NCBI RefSeq assembly: GCF_958979055.1
Contig: NC_084888.1
Coordinates: 33,537,804-33,601,803 of the forward strand
Direction: 5' to 3'
DNA: 64,000 nucleotides
DNA from: Alnus glutinosa
Lineage: Eukaryota; Streptophyta; Magnoliopsida; Fagales; Betulaceae
The notes under the pieces were generated by a model. The model did not search any database. It had not been told where the DNA came from and saw only the letters and a program-made list of their open reading frames with translations. How positions within the stretch are numbered: the stretch's first letter is position 1; every line of letters begins with the position of its first letter. The position numbers were made by a program, and so were the translations under genes. Below are positions 1-12,409 of the stretch, piece by piece.

Positions 1-1140
1 CGAGCGATTCGACGTTGGTGGTCCTCTTCTCGGTCACCACCATACCCATCCTCCAAGCATGACCGACTGAGAGAGAGAACGCCGTTCTTTCTTTGCGTGA
101 GAAAAAGTAAGAAAAAACAATAAAATATAAGATACATCTGTGAACAGTATCAACCCACATGTGGCGTGATACTGTTGACAAATGGACGATGGAGCTATTC
201 TGGCGTTGGGTTGCATAATCTGATAGAGGAAGATTTTATTGTTTCTGCCATCTACTTTAGCTAAGAGTTGGGTTTACATACACTGTTGGGGATGCTCTAA
301 CACTTATTATGTCAACAACTGAAATATAGACTGTTAAATGACAGTGCACGTGACACTTATTTTCATAAAATATCTATTGCATAAATTTGTGTTGAAGCAT
401 TTTCCTTAAATTGTATTGCTTATTCGTCAGTCTTCCGAGTCACCTTTCATGGCTTCATAACCAAAATAACTACAAAGACTAATGCTGTACACACTTCACT
501 TCCACACTTTTTGACATGACTTTTAAAATTATAATTAAATTTTAAAAAAATTAATATTAAATTTTGATTAAATTATAATTTTAAAAGCCACGTAAAATAG
601 AGAATATGAATGTTGTAGCATTTTTCAACTACAAAAACAAAACATGTCCTCCAGAACAATCACAAAAAGCACACAGGATGACAGGAGAGAAATTTAATGC
701 CATTTCTAGAACGGTGGTTGGTTCTAGAACTGTCAGAGGCTCTAGAACTGTCTGTAATTTGAGACTGACTTCAGAGTTGTGCCTGCGCAAGAAATGGTTA
801 ATTCATGGGAAGCAATCAGCAACAGTTTTTAGAGAATTTAACTAGTAATGTGGAAAGAAGGAAATACCAAGAAGCGTTTCTTGTAAATTTCCACCAGCTC
901 CTCTGGTTCACGTCGAGTTTGTTTGTAGGCCTCATTTGTGTCCATCTCCTACAAAATATTAATAAAGCCTCAGACTATATCAGCTTCATATTTCTTTTCT
1001 TTTTTTTTTTCTTTATCATACTCATGTTATATCGGCTAACGTGGCATGTTTTGAATGTATATATATTTTTTTTTTTAATTATTGATATGAAAAGCTACTT
1101 AAAACACGCAATATCAGCTAGTGTGACATTAATATAATAA
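1..1140. other. Left-edge spacer with an AT-rich hairpin and a MITE-like repeat
   Basis: I see no gene here. Around 527-596 two AT-rich arms (TTTTAAAATTATAATTAAAT and its near complement) can fold together, as in a small MITE. A second inverted pair at about 1027-1135 (ATATCGGCTAACGTGGCATG against GCTAGTGTGACATTA) resembles the element at 44.4-44.5 kb. Three TCTAGAA boxes lie at 704-747. The short frames in this stretch show no family resemblance and no codon bias. Confidence 0.5.
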
Positions 1141-1322
1141 GGGAAATCCTTAGGTACCCACTGGGATCCCACTCCTATCCCACCCTTGCATATGTGGACC
1201 AATGATGTGAGAGATGCTAGAGAGAGTGTTGTGGAACCCTCATTTTTTTTAATAATATCATTAGACCACATATGCAAGGGTGGGATAAGAGTGGGATCCC
1301 GATGGGTACCCAAGCATTTCCC
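1141..1322. mobile_element. MITE with about 56-bp terminal inverted repeats
   Basis: A 182-bp element whose ends are near-perfect inverted repeats. The left begins GGGAAATCCTTAGGTACCCA and the right, read on the minus strand, begins GGGAAATGCTTGGGTACCCA. The arms match at roughly nine bases in ten over about 56 bp and flank a short AT-rich loop with no coding capacity. A target duplication is not clear, so the superfamily is left open (hAT-like is possible). Confidence 0.85.
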
Positions 1323-1930
1323 ATATACTAAATAGGTGTTGAAAAAAATTACTCTTAAATCTATATTGATTTGTAAATGGGCACAAGGGCTTACGAACCC
1401 ATCTATTTTGCTCTTTTGTCTTTTTCCTACTTACAAATTTATTCACCAAACGGCTCCATGTATCTAAAAAGACTTCTTTCAGCCAAGGGATGGCAATACT
1501 CATCAGCAATAGTATACATGCAGCAGAGTATGCACTTGCTTTTCTGTCTATACTATCCACAACACTCTAAAAAGTTAGACCCATATTGTGTGGAAAACTG
1601 CTCGGTTTGTTATAAAGGTGCTTAAGTCCCACGTTGGTATCTTACTAGGTGAGACTGAACTTAATAAGTAATTTTAGAAAACTCCAATTGTAACTTGACT
1701 AATCATTTTGAAGTGAGGCTAGCATTTTCTCTGAACGTTACAATATCTCACCTCCAATGCCATATTGCACAAGCAATTAGTATATGTTAACCTTTAGCGA
1801 CGCTAATAGAAACAGGTCGAGAAACATCAGAAAGTTTGAAGACTTTTTAAGCCAAAACATGACATCCATGGTTGAGCTCATGAGCTGGAAGGAGATCGAC
1901 TCGTGGAGCTTAAAAAGCCTTCAGCTTGTA
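1323..1930. other. Spacer downstream of GSTL, no gene seen
   Basis: The frames at 1261-1560 (minus) and 1377-1625 (plus) overlap each other and resemble no known family. The segment around 1618-1760 (AAGTCCCACGTTGG and following) has the look of a generic dispersed plant repeat; related wording appears near 23.8 kb. Confidence 0.4.
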
Positions 1931-1983
1931 AACACCCAAGATTTATTTTTTTTTGATAAGTAAGAGAACACCCAAGATTTATT
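1931..1983 (-). mobile_element. Micro LINE-tail insertion (19 bp) with 17-bp target duplication
   Basis: The 17-mer AACACCCAAGATTTATT occurs at 1931-1947 and again at 1967-1983. Between them lie only 19 bases, which on the minus strand read CTCTTACTTATC followed by A's. This is the signature of target-primed reverse transcription that copied only the last bases of a LINE transcript. On the GSTL sense strand the duplicated segment contains AATAAA, so the poly(A) signal of that gene is now present twice. Confidence 0.8.
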
Positions 1984-2016
1984 GAAGCTTATAAGAGCAA
2001 AGAGGCTTAAGCCATC

Positions 2017-4944
2017 CTACTGAAAAAGAAACAGAATCAGATAGAGATAGGCATGGTCAGTATCAATTTTATTGTACCTCAATCCAAGCTGCCAGTTTAG
2101 GCCTGCCCTCAGTGATGTCGTACTTCTTTACATCCAATAAAAAGGGCTGAAATCTTTCAACAAATGGAGCATAAGCTATATCCACCTGAAGATTACAAAA
2201 TAAAATGTAACTGAATTCACTTATTCATAATATGCAACAAAAATATTATCTACCTTTCATCACTTGATAATACTAGGACTAAAAACAGTAAATGGAAGAA
2301 AGCAGATTCCATTGCTATAGCAAAAAAAAATAAATTCTCTTACCAGACTGAACTGACCAAGGAAAAAAGGTCCATCTTCAAACTTGGAAAGAGCCGTTTC
2401 GATGTAATCAAATGCAGCACCTGCTGATGCAGTTCACCACTTTAGTGTTATATAGGCATTTGTAGATTAAGGACATTAAGCTGCAATTCAAGTCACCTGC
2501 TTCATTTCCATCTCCTTTGAAGGAAGAAAACGCGGCGTCGTTGAACGTGTCGGTATAGGACAGCAACTCTTCTGCAAATTCTTTCTTGGCAGGATCCTAC
2601 AGTTCAAGGTACAAGGAATCTTTATAAAATGTGGCGGTTAAAAAACAAGTACCGGAGTTTTTTTGCTCTAAATCTTACATCAGGGAAAAGTGAAGGCCCT
2701 TCGAAGTGATTATCAATATATTTAATCAAATCAAGACTCTCTCCTTTGATTTCGTTTTTGTGTTCCAATGATGGCACCTGCTCAAGAACTTCACATAAAG
2801 AACAGCAGAAAGGGAAAAAAAAAACAAAAAAAAAAACAGCACTAAATTGCACATAGCACCCACAGGTTTCTTCTTTAGCCATTAGTTTGTCTTATTACAA
2901 CTTCAGACACTCTTCTGTTCTTAACTCGTTTGAGCTTAACAATGCAGCATATGTGCTAGCTCAGAGAAATATTATTTGGAGGAAGCATGTAGGCATTCCA
3001 TGAAGTGAAATCATTCAACTGTTTTACCTAACATTCAAAGCAAGATGGAACTATGTTTTTGTTAGAATATATTTCCATATAATTGTGATTGTAATCAAAT
3101 CCTTGATTACCTTATTTATATCGTATTTACCTACCATATTTTTCCTATAAATAGGGATCATTGGTATTGTAAATATCATCAAGAGTGAGACAGCAAAAAT
3201 GTAGCTTCTAAGACTTTAACCCGTGGATGTAGGTCATACACCGAATCACGTAATTCTTATGTGTTTCTCTCTTTTCTTCCCTCTTTCATCATTTGTGTTT
3301 ACTTTCTCTTTATATTTGCATGGCCTTATGAATTTTTTCAGTTTTCACATAACATCCAAGTAGCTGAAGAAAATATAGCATTTATATAGTTCACCTTGTT
3401 AGCTGGGTTGATTTTCTCCCTGTACCAATCAGGCCTGTTTTGCCGATCAAGAGGAACCAATTGTATCTTGTCTTGCAATCCCTGCTCCCCAACATTATTG
3501 GACACCAAATTAAAACAGAAGAATAAGTTCTATAGTAAGATAAAATGGCAGATCAATCAGCTTAGATGAGAGACATGAGAAAAAGGAACGAATCAAAATC
3601 CTTTATTCCAAATATGATTTTGGGACTTGAGGGAACAAAAGCCTCCACCCAACCATGCCTCTATTAATGTTGGCTTAGTTGAGATGAGCCTTTCGTGTTC
3701 TCAAAAGCAAAACAACAACTGAAAATAAGATTAATTTTACTTCAACCAAAATCACCAATAATTCTAAAAGCTTAAACTGATAAAGAAATTTAATCAATAT
3801 TTTAACACACACCCAACAAGAACCCTGAACAGGAAGAATTTTGAAAACAACCTTACAATTCCGGGTGATCCACACACGCTGCGCGTACGGGCATGTGTAT
3901 GATATATACAACCTTCAATGTATGAAAATGGCATAGCTTGTCATGGTCAGATTCAGAAAGAAAGAATCTTTAGAAAAAAAATAAAAAATAAAGAGCTCAA
4001 ATAGGTTCAAACGGGAGTTGAAACAATCACATCTATTGGAACTAAATGAATTGAAGGCCCAAAAGATCACTATTACAATTTACAGTTAAACAGGTGCAAT
4101 AACTGAAGCAGACAAGAATCCAACCTTGTAGTTCCATCAAAAAGCGGAGGTGGTTCTGAAGTAGAATCAAGCGCTGGTGGAAGGACCTCTTTCACAATTC
4201 TGCATAGAGAAAGAGAGAGAGAGTTCAGAGTTGGTTTGGATTTGGGATTTTAAATGTGCTAATTAAAATAATTAGCAATCTAAAAATGTGTAATTTTAAA
4301 AGGTAGTTAAAGCGTTGATAAAATTTCTTTAAAATCGTTATTTTTTCAAAAATGTATTTTTTTACCTGCAATTTGAAAACAATTTTTTTATTTTTTATTT
4401 ATGTTTTCAAACCACAATTTTTTAACAATGCGTTCTCATACACTTTTTATGATTTTATTTAAAATTACACTTTTAGTTTGCGAAATCATTTGACCAGACG
4501 AATCCTGGTTTGTTTGGGTATTAGATTTTTTGAAAAATTACAATACTGAGAGAATTTATTTTTTAAAATTATACATTTGATCATTTAGAAAATATGTGAC
4601 AAAATTTTTAAAAAAAATTAAATAAAATATAAGTAGAATTTGATATTTAAAAAATAATATTTGAAAAATCGCAATTTACCATTTATCCGTGTTGAGCTCT
4701 CATTTTGTTGGATTCTATTTTCAGGGCAACCAAGCAGAGCATCTCTTACGACTTACCCAGCTGCCATTTTTGCAGATTGTACTGTGGCTCTGGTTTTCCC
4801 ATGTGCTTGAAGTTTAAGCTTTGGAGGAGATACGATGGCGTTCCGGAACCTAATCAGTGTCGTTTTGTTGGAGCATGATAGGAGGCAGAAAGGGACCGAA
4901 GGAGTGAGGCGTGAGGAAGTATAGCTCACTTTCAAACTGGCCAT
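2017..4944 (-). CDS. GSTL: Lambda-class glutathione transferase, plastid-type, with shortened C-terminus
   Basis: Lambda GSTs are monomeric Cys-type thioltransferases that reduce glutathionylated small molecules such as flavonols. Exons on the minus strand: 4944-4757, 4199-4125, 3912-3852, 3481-3395, 2777-2679, 2596-2497, 2420-2344, 2185-2078, then a stop at 2019-2017 directly after the last acceptor. The product is 265 aa. Residues 1 to about 60 are Ser/Thr/Arg-rich and lack acidic residues in the first 40, like a plastid transit peptide. The motif SYTCPYAQR (Cys about 95) carries the catalytic cysteine in place of Ser/Tyr. The GESLDLIKYID block binds glutathione. The fold ends at GRPKLAAWIE, where relatives such as Arabidopsis GSTL2/GSTL3 continue for about 25 residues. 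Reading through the last donor also stops within three codons. No matching exon was found further downstream, so the tail is lost or encoded in a way I cannot see. Family assignment is secure; exact function is inferred. Confidence 0.93.
3060..3340. mobile_element. Solo LTR, copia-like, in GSTL intron 4
   Basis: A 281-bp segment begins TGTTAG, ends TTCA, and is flanked by GTTTT on both sides (3055-3059 and 3341-3345). Inside are a TATA-like box (CCTATAAATAGGG) and the phrase CCGTGGATGTAGGTCATAC, typical of plant Ty1/copia LTR leaders. No internal coding region remains, so this is the single LTR left after recombination. It is an old fossil but its edges are still clear. Confidence 0.75.
4505..4685. 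mobile_element. AT-rich MITE copy, family A, GSTL intron 1
   Basis: The segment GTTTGGGTATTAGATTTTTT and the roughly 170 bp after it closely resemble 35413-35595. There is no coding potential. In both places it adjoins an AT-rich stretch containing repeated AAAATCG and AATTTTTAAA words. The boundaries are approximate. Confidence 0.6.
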
Positions 4945-5575
4945 TCTTTTTTGGGGTAAGTTTGATGGTTCTTGTTCCTTTTAAGGATTAAATCTACATC
5001 ACACCTAACTTTTGTCCACACAACTGCCATTCGGTTTGTCAATGCCCTAAGACAACCTTGATGGTTCTTTATATTTTAGGAAAATTGAGATTGGACATGT
5101 AATAAATAAATCCATGTGACATGCTTGTATAGTTGATACTATACATAAAAACGTTACGCAAGCATAACTCACTTTTAAAAATGGGGATGGTGCACATAGT
5201 TACTATTGCACAATTTGCACTTAAGTCGTGTGAGATATTTAAGATCATAATATACTACTATTACGCTCCACAGTGACATCCACAGCAGTTCACTCTATCG
5301 GTACTGTTACAATGACAAGATGATAGCTCTTTTTAGTTGCTACACTCACCTATCAATATTCAATGACTTAATATTATGCTCATACATAGTATCGAGACAT
5401 TGTAATCCATAAAATAGGTTGCCTCCTGATTTACTATAAAGTTGCAACCCATTCGATCCTATGCTTTAAGGTATAACTCACCATTGAAACCTAATTTGCA
5501 AGAAGACGGTGCTAGTATCCAAAAGATTATATACACATGGTTAAAAGTGTACTTAAGCCATGTAAGACACTTATG

Positions 5576-5811
5576 GTGCGTTTGAGATTGCGATTTCGTA
5601 GACAACAAATGTGATTTTAAACCAAATTGTAGAAAATGAATCGTTTGGGAATTGTCGCAAGCAATTGGATGCTTTTTTGAAAACGCAAATTTTTAAAAGT
5701 CTAACCTATAATTTTAAAGGTCAAACTGCGATTTTGTCAAACACTTAACTGCATTTTTAAAAATCATTTTTTTAAATCGCACTTTTTAAAAATCGCAACC
5801 CCAAACTGACC
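5576..5811. mobile_element. MITE, family B (GTGCGTTTGAGATTGCGATTT type)
   Basis: A 236-bp element. The left end GTGCGTTTGAGATTGCGAT pairs with the right end, which on the minus strand reads GGGTCAGTTTGGGGTTGCGA. The direct repeat CTTATG flanks it (5570-5575 and 5812-5817). The interior repeats AAAATCGCA words and has no frame. A second copy in the opposite orientation lies at 35166-35407. Confidence 0.8.
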
Positions 5812-7689
5812 CTTATGAATATAACATACAAATTCGAGCCACAATTATATGTTTATTTTGAAACAACAAGATTTACAATTTCATTTTGAAATCATAGGGA
5901 TTTATATGTTTATTTTGATTTATGTGTTTTTATTTGTTATGATGTCAAATCATAGAGACCACTTTAATAATTTTTCTAAAATTTTTACATTGGTCTCAAT
6001 AAATAATCATCTAAGAAATCTCACCGAGCTATATTTTTCAGTTTTGCATGCTGCATAAAACTTACAGATGATCAATTTTTCCTTTTTCTTTTTACCCCTT
6101 TTTTTTTTAAAAAAAAAAAAATAATAATAAACAACTGAAAATATAAAACACTCAAAATTATTTTTATATTTATACCACATTTAAAAAAAGAAAAAAAAAA
6201 AAGAAATTACCACCACGAGGGTATCATTCCATATGAGTCCTTCTACACATGCACTTCTCATCCTCCTTATTACCCATTTATAATAAAAAAAATTAATTTT
6301 TATTAAAAAATTGTCTTTGATAAATTTTTTAATAAAAATTAATTTTTTTAAAGAAAAGAGAATGACAAAAAGAGGATGAAAGACTCGTCTCTCTCTCTCT
6401 ATGCACTCTTACTCACCAAAATACCAAATCAAGTCTATTCAAATCAAATCCAACCCAGTCTGTTCGTTTAACAACCTTAAATTGATTACATTGAGCTTGA
6501 ATTCCCTATACGGCTTTGCATTGAAGACATCGGTCAGCACAGGGACCAGTGCACAGCCTTAATGACCTGATATATAGAGGCGTACATGCGGGTATCCATA
6601 CGCATCTATTATCTGTATGCAGATGGGGTTATTAACCACATCCGCAACTATTTATATATTTCTTATATATATATATATATTATATTTAATAAATTCACTA
6701 AAACGATGTTGTTTTGGTGTTTTAATACCAAAATAATGTCGTTTTGGATTAGGTAGAGGTTATGTTTACATTGGTTTGATTGGTTGTATTGCTTTTTCGT
6801 GTAGTACTTGTTACACGAAAAAGCAAAAGTAATGTAAAATCAATATATTTTTTAAAATATTAGAGCTTAAAAAAATTAAAACAAGCTAAAAAACACTAAA
6901 AATTGTCCAAAATTATTTTTAAAATCGTTTAAAATAAGCTCTAATAGAGACCCAAAGAAGACAACCCATCACCTAATATGTGAATAGCTGATAATTGCCG
7001 CATTTAATAACTATAATAATCGCGCGGATATGATTAGTAAAAACATAATACATATGCGAATATCTTAAAGTGATATTCACATTTTGTAAAAACAGTTACA
7101 GATATTGCAAATAACCATATTTGTATATACACTCTTACAGTGATATATTACCCCATCATCCAAGAAATTCCCCAACGGGAACATAGCGTCACAACCTAAT
7201 TACAAGATGGACTACTGCATTAGTCAAGGAAATTACTTCAGCCCCGTTTGAATTTAACTTTAGTAGTGTTCTGTTCTTGGTGAGCCAAAGTTGCTTGGCC
7301 TTATCTTGAGTCGAAAAGCAAATTCAAAAGCGTTCAAGTAAACTGTTACATATTAAACTGACATATTTCCTCATAGCGAATCACATGCTCAAAGGGAATA
7401 TATTAAATTTGTAGATCGGGTGAAAATCACTTTAAAACTCCAAAGAAAAATATCAATTTATGGATTAAAAAAATTGTCCAAAAGCTTTATAGGTGGATTT
7501 TCCACACATACAAAAGACATTTGAAACAGACGTTTTATGCATCATTGTGGTCCTTGTATGCATTTAACAAAATATTGCCTCTTGTTAAATTCGAAGGAAC
7601 CACAATAACAATGACCTGCTAAACCTGTTGTCCTGATTAAGCAGTGAAGCCCCAGCTACAACTAAAACCACAATAGAATATCTTGCAAA

Positions 7690-7850
7690 CATTTTTTTTT
7701 TTTAATAACATGGACCATCACCAAGGCAGGGCCCTTTGGACCCACCCTGGGGAGTAAACCCCAGATTTCACTAATTTTCACACCTAGGAAAATCATGATG
7801 CAGGCCAGGGTATACACAAAACAAATGGCCGAGACCCATGAATAGAGGAA
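7690..7850 (-). mobile_element. SINE/LINE 3' fragment, antisense
   Basis: A run of T followed by AATAACATGGACCATCACC reads on the minus strand as a retroposon 3' end with a poly(A) tail. The inner part contains the words CCCAGGGTGGGTCC and AAAGGGCCCTGCC. I cannot find a target duplication, so limits are approximate and the family is not named. Confidence 0.45.
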
Positions 7851-8493
7851 AAAGAAAATCCTAAAGCAACAGAGTATACATCACAGGTTTTTGAAGAGGG
7901 GTGGTTTAAACTTCTGCACAAAGCATTTGAAATTGTACAAGTTGCAACTCCATGTATAAGGTAGTTGGATCACTAACAAATCTTGATTACTTGATCTGCG
8001 TCGTCTAGCATCACTCAAAAATCAACTATTATTCTTGTTCTCGAGTTGCCTTCAATTTCAATATTCCTAATAACCTGTTAACAGCTACCAAACAAAGGCA
8101 ACTAGACAATGTGAAACAGAATGTTATCCATATGTTTGAGTCACATTCCGTGATAACATTAGTTATGTTATTAGGCAATCAGAGCAAAAAAACATTCCTA
8201 TTTTTAAGTTGTTTTTTAGTATCATATGCCATTCAATCACCAGACAATTCCTACAGAAGATGTTTCCCAAGGCATTCCCCTGTCTAGCCCTCTACCATTT
8301 ATGGTGAGATTTCTCATGGCTTTACAGGAAAATGTTTCCGTGAAAGCATCGCTACACAGTAGGAAAAATAAAAATAAAAAAATAAAAAATAATTTTCTGT
8401 AACTTCTCTCTTTGAAGGGTAAAATAAAAAGAATGTTTCTCCATACAATTGAAGAAAATAGGGTTCAAGGATAGATATTCATAACCTCTCAAA

Positions 8494-10982
8494 CTAGGTG
8501 TTGGCAAAAATACCGCCACCTCCTCTGATTGAAAGTAGTGGTCCATGCCAGGAGCTGCGACTGATCAGATGGGAATCAAGAAACAAAACTATAACTGTAA
8601 TGTCATCATGAAAATGTCTCCTCACCCCTCGATCAATCTTCTTCAAGTCTGAGTATCTCATTTCTCTTTTCTTTGCTGCTTCACAAAGTGCAGCTTTGAC
8701 AAGTTTCCTTGCAATGCCCTGCAAAAATATAGGAAATATTTAAATCTGTCCCGCGGCAACTTCAACAAATAATGACTTCTAAGTAAATGAATATAAGCAA
8801 TTTCACTATTTATGTTATTGGAAAAAGTCAGCAGCGGCTGCTTCAAAGAACAATTAACCTTCTTCGAGGTTGCAAGAGAATCTCTAGTTATTTGTAATTA
8901 TGCAGTGAAAATCTCTAGTTAGTTGCACACATAAGAACTATACCTTCAACTTATTCTGGGAAAAAGAAGAAGAAGAAGAAGAGGGAAACAGGCTACCAGT
9001 ATACCAGTACTTATAACTCAATGAAAGAAATAAGGTAACTTAAGATATCATCAATGTCATCATTTCCCAAAGTCAGTTAGAAATAAACCCATGGCAATAA
9101 TAACATAAATACAAAAGAAACAAACAATAAGTAGGAATCATACATTACGTGGACAGCTCTGGACGATGTCAACTGCCTCCTGATTGCTTAGGTGCTCCCA
9201 TAGGCCATCTGATGCAAATATAAGAAACTGATCTTCAGGGTAGAGTTTCTGCACTGATATTGCAGGCTCAGCTTTAAGAATTGGCTTGTGGAAGGTTTCT
9301 GGCAGTCTAAACTTCGACAATAAAGGCTCTCTATTGAACTCTGCCTTCTTCAAATAGGCATCGCCAATGGATCTTGAAACCTGCAAGAATGTCAAAACTG
9401 TTAATAGAGTAATTGTCTATCTGGGCATGTCATCCTTGTGTAAGGACCATGCTGATTTCCGGAGCAAGAATCTTCCACAAGTCATGAATCATGCTCAACT
9501 TTCTGGTTTTCGAAATGTGGAATGCTCATATTGCACGTCACTTAAGAACCCAAAAACTGTAAATTATTCTAAACTAAAACCAATAGAAGTTCTGAAATGG
9601 CCACATACAATTAATATTCTAAATATGTATTGTTGAAGTGAATACTTAGATTCTCCACACTTATTCATATTTTATTTCTATAAAAAATTCCAACTTTTTT
9701 CTGTAAACCATTTTTTCTTTTTAATTCAATACCCAAACTTATTCAGTGAACAATGTAGACAAACTGAAAATTTGATAAAATTACGGGCAAAGAAAGACTG
9801 AAAGTTGGGAATATGGGTAGCCAGATGGGCAGGTTTGGGACATGGCAGCCCAACCCAACCCCTACCAGGTTCAAGGTTGCCCTGAACCTGACTTAGGATT
9901 CAGTAAATCATCTTGAACCCACCCTAACCCAAATTAATCTATAGGAAACCAATCCCATCTGGGCAGGACATAACAGGTTATCAGATTATCTGTAAAGATC
10001 AGCATATATTTCCAGCATGTGCATTCAAATCCTATGTACAACAGCATAAAACTAAAATGTCTAATGTAAATACGAACCCACATGACACCCAACATTATTT
10101 AGAATCTTAAACCCAAACCTGCAATGCCCCAATTATCTAATTTCCAGACCTATCCCCATAGGGTGGGGTCTGTTACTTATTAACCCAATCCACTACCATC
10201 TCTCTAGTCGGGAAGACACATAGCATGTCAAAGGATGATCATTAGGGAAATACAGACTAAATCTAAAGAACTAAACGGAAATAGTAAAACTATTAATAAC
10301 CGTAAGCCAATGCATATGTTTAATATTTCTGTTTAACCCCATAGGATATCCTTGATTAGAAAGAATTGCGCACAAGTCAACGAAGGAATCTCATACATTT
10401 AGAGGGTCACACAATGACTTAGAAAGCATATAAAATAAAAGGTTATTCAGGAAAAGATAAAGAAGAAACGTGGAAGAAATCAAATACTCAAGAAATCACC
10501 TGTATCAGACCCTTCACACGCCAAACCTTGTGCTTTAAAACCACAATCTGGGGATCATCGGGATGCAGCGAATGCAATTCCTCCCTCACAGATTCCACAC
10601 TTGCATTGTGCTCAGACGATAACTGAACAGCTTTAGCCACTTTAACGGCCTTCTCCTGTCTTCCCAATACCACCCGAGAATCTCCTGCATTTGCAATGTA
10701 AAGCAGTCCGGCGCATATTATGCCTACCAGACAACATGAACCAACAGAAGCAATTTGTGGCCTACTTAGCCACTGCTTCTTTACTAGAGAGAGGAATTCC
10801 TCCTCAGTTGCCAAGAATGCTTTGTTGATGACATCTGCTGACATTCCTTGATTCTCTGATGTGAACTCTGCAGCACGAATAGCTGTCAAGTCAGTAAACA
10901 TATGCATTAGCTCCAGAAAAATAAAAATAAAATAAAATAAAAGAAGAAAATATATGCATTAGATTTAATTAAAAAATTAAAA

Positions 10983-11044
<62 letters not shown>

Positions 11045-12396
11045 TAAAACTAGATCATTGTGCACATCTTAACATAGAGGAAATTATTTTTTCTGGGTGC
11101 TGTCATCCATGAAAACCTTTACCTAATTGCCAAATGCATTATCACTACATATTTTGACAACTATGCATTTTTCTGAATTCTTACAACTAAGAAATTGCAA
11201 CCTTAAATAGGTTAGGAATTAAAAGCAAATTTTCCACTCATAGAAAATTGATGCATCCATTGTCAGAATTATTATTCCGATTACGCTAATGTAACCCACT
11301 TTTATTGCATTAACTTAAGCCTGTTTCCTTTAATCCTTTAATTCAAATGGATTTCATATTATTAGAGAACTCAAAAAAATATGACCAATTACTCCATAAA
11401 ACAACACATGCTTCCTTTTCCTTTAGAAGCTTTAGATTACGACACCTAATTTATTCTTGATTCTTCCCCAGTTATAACCTATTGGAAAATGATTTCCATG
11501 ATTTTCACTTTTCTGGTTTATCACCAATGGCAACCAATTCCAACCCTGAATCTGACATTGAGATGGGAACATTGCAATAAGAATAGACCATCACTGTTAA
11601 AACAATCTTAAACTACAGAGCTCAAACTTCACTCATTAATTTCTGCCAAGTCTTATCATGCAGTCTACTGAAAGTGGTCTTATATTCTAACTTTAAATAC
11701 TTTAAGATAATCAAATGTCATTAACAAGCTTTGAAGACAGTGCTAGAGTAGGAAATATCGAAAGAATCTTCAATATCCAAGCTACTACATGACTGGCATG
11801 CAGCAGACATGTAACTGAAACACCAAAACACTATTTGCTCTTGCCATTTAACTCTGCTATGCACTAAACATCAGTACAATTGCAAAATCATGACCATCAA
11901 AATCCATGAATATATGGAATTCCCCAAGTGCACAAAGATCAAAAGATAATATAACTACTAATTAGCCACATTTGCATGAGAGGAACTGCCCACAAATAAA
12001 ATAATCATAAAGCCAACATCATAACAAATTGCACAAACTCAGATGATTTGCAATATGGAAGAACAACTTACTCTTGATATTGTTAAATAGGTGATCATTT
12101 ATAAAACGGGCAGCTTCAGGGCCTCCATGTCCATCATAAACTCCAACAAATGTTCCATGAGGACCTGATTCAAGCGAACTCATTGACCCTGATTCAAGTT
12201 GGCTCTGGTCTTCCAAAATATGGTTTGCTTGAATTACTGCCATTGAAAATTCTCCATTCACATGCTGTCCTGAATCCTTGTACCACAACAAACCATCAAC
12301 CCGACCACTCACGTCACCGCGATTACTGGAGTTTTCACCCTCAACAGAAGGTTTCCAACAGGGTGACACAATCTTCATCAATGAAGTTGACACCAT
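8494..12396 (-). CDS. Protein phosphatase 2C, clade D (PP2C63/APD type)
   Basis: A Mg/Mn-dependent Ser/Thr phosphatase. Four coding exons: 12396-12072, 10882-10500, 9380-9144 and 8718-8494, giving 389 aa, a normal length for clade D. Near the start are the signatures [14 protein letters not shown] and [11 protein letters not shown]. The metal-binding motif [13 protein letters not shown] lies at about residues 87-98, followed by [26 protein letters not shown] and [10 protein letters not shown], so all catalytic acidic residues are present. The C-terminus ends in SIRGGGGIF. In Arabidopsis, clade D enzymes dephosphorylate plasma-membrane H+-ATPase and are inhibited by SAUR proteins during auxin-driven growth; that role is inferred here. 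An untranslated leader exon (about 13330-13152) is joined by an intron (13151-12564) to the first coding exon. Overlapping plus-strand frames are shadows. Intron 1 is 1.2 kb with a long GA microsatellite. Confidence 0.95.
10988..11041. repeat. (GA)n microsatellite, about 27 units, in PP2C intron 1
   Basis: An uninterrupted run of GA dinucleotides about 54 bp long, lying upstream of the second coding exon on the minus strand, where it reads as a CT tract. It would be a highly polymorphic marker, and pyrimidine-rich intron sequence of this sort may affect splicing. Confidence 0.95.
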
Positions 12397-12409
12397 CCCT
12401 CACACATTC

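Larger units (their letters stand above)
4945..8493. other. Spacer between GSTL and PP2C, repeats only
   Basis: About 3.5 kb without a recognisable gene. It contains the MITE at 5576-5811 and AT-rich low-complexity stretches at 6090-6360. A degenerate block at about 6565-7140 carries ACGATGTTGTTTTGG and ATGTCGTTTTGG words, as in decayed hAT-type elements. A LINE/SINE tail lies at 7690-7850. The segment 7860-8490 is presumed 3' flank and 3'UTR of the PP2C gene. Confidence 0.5.
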
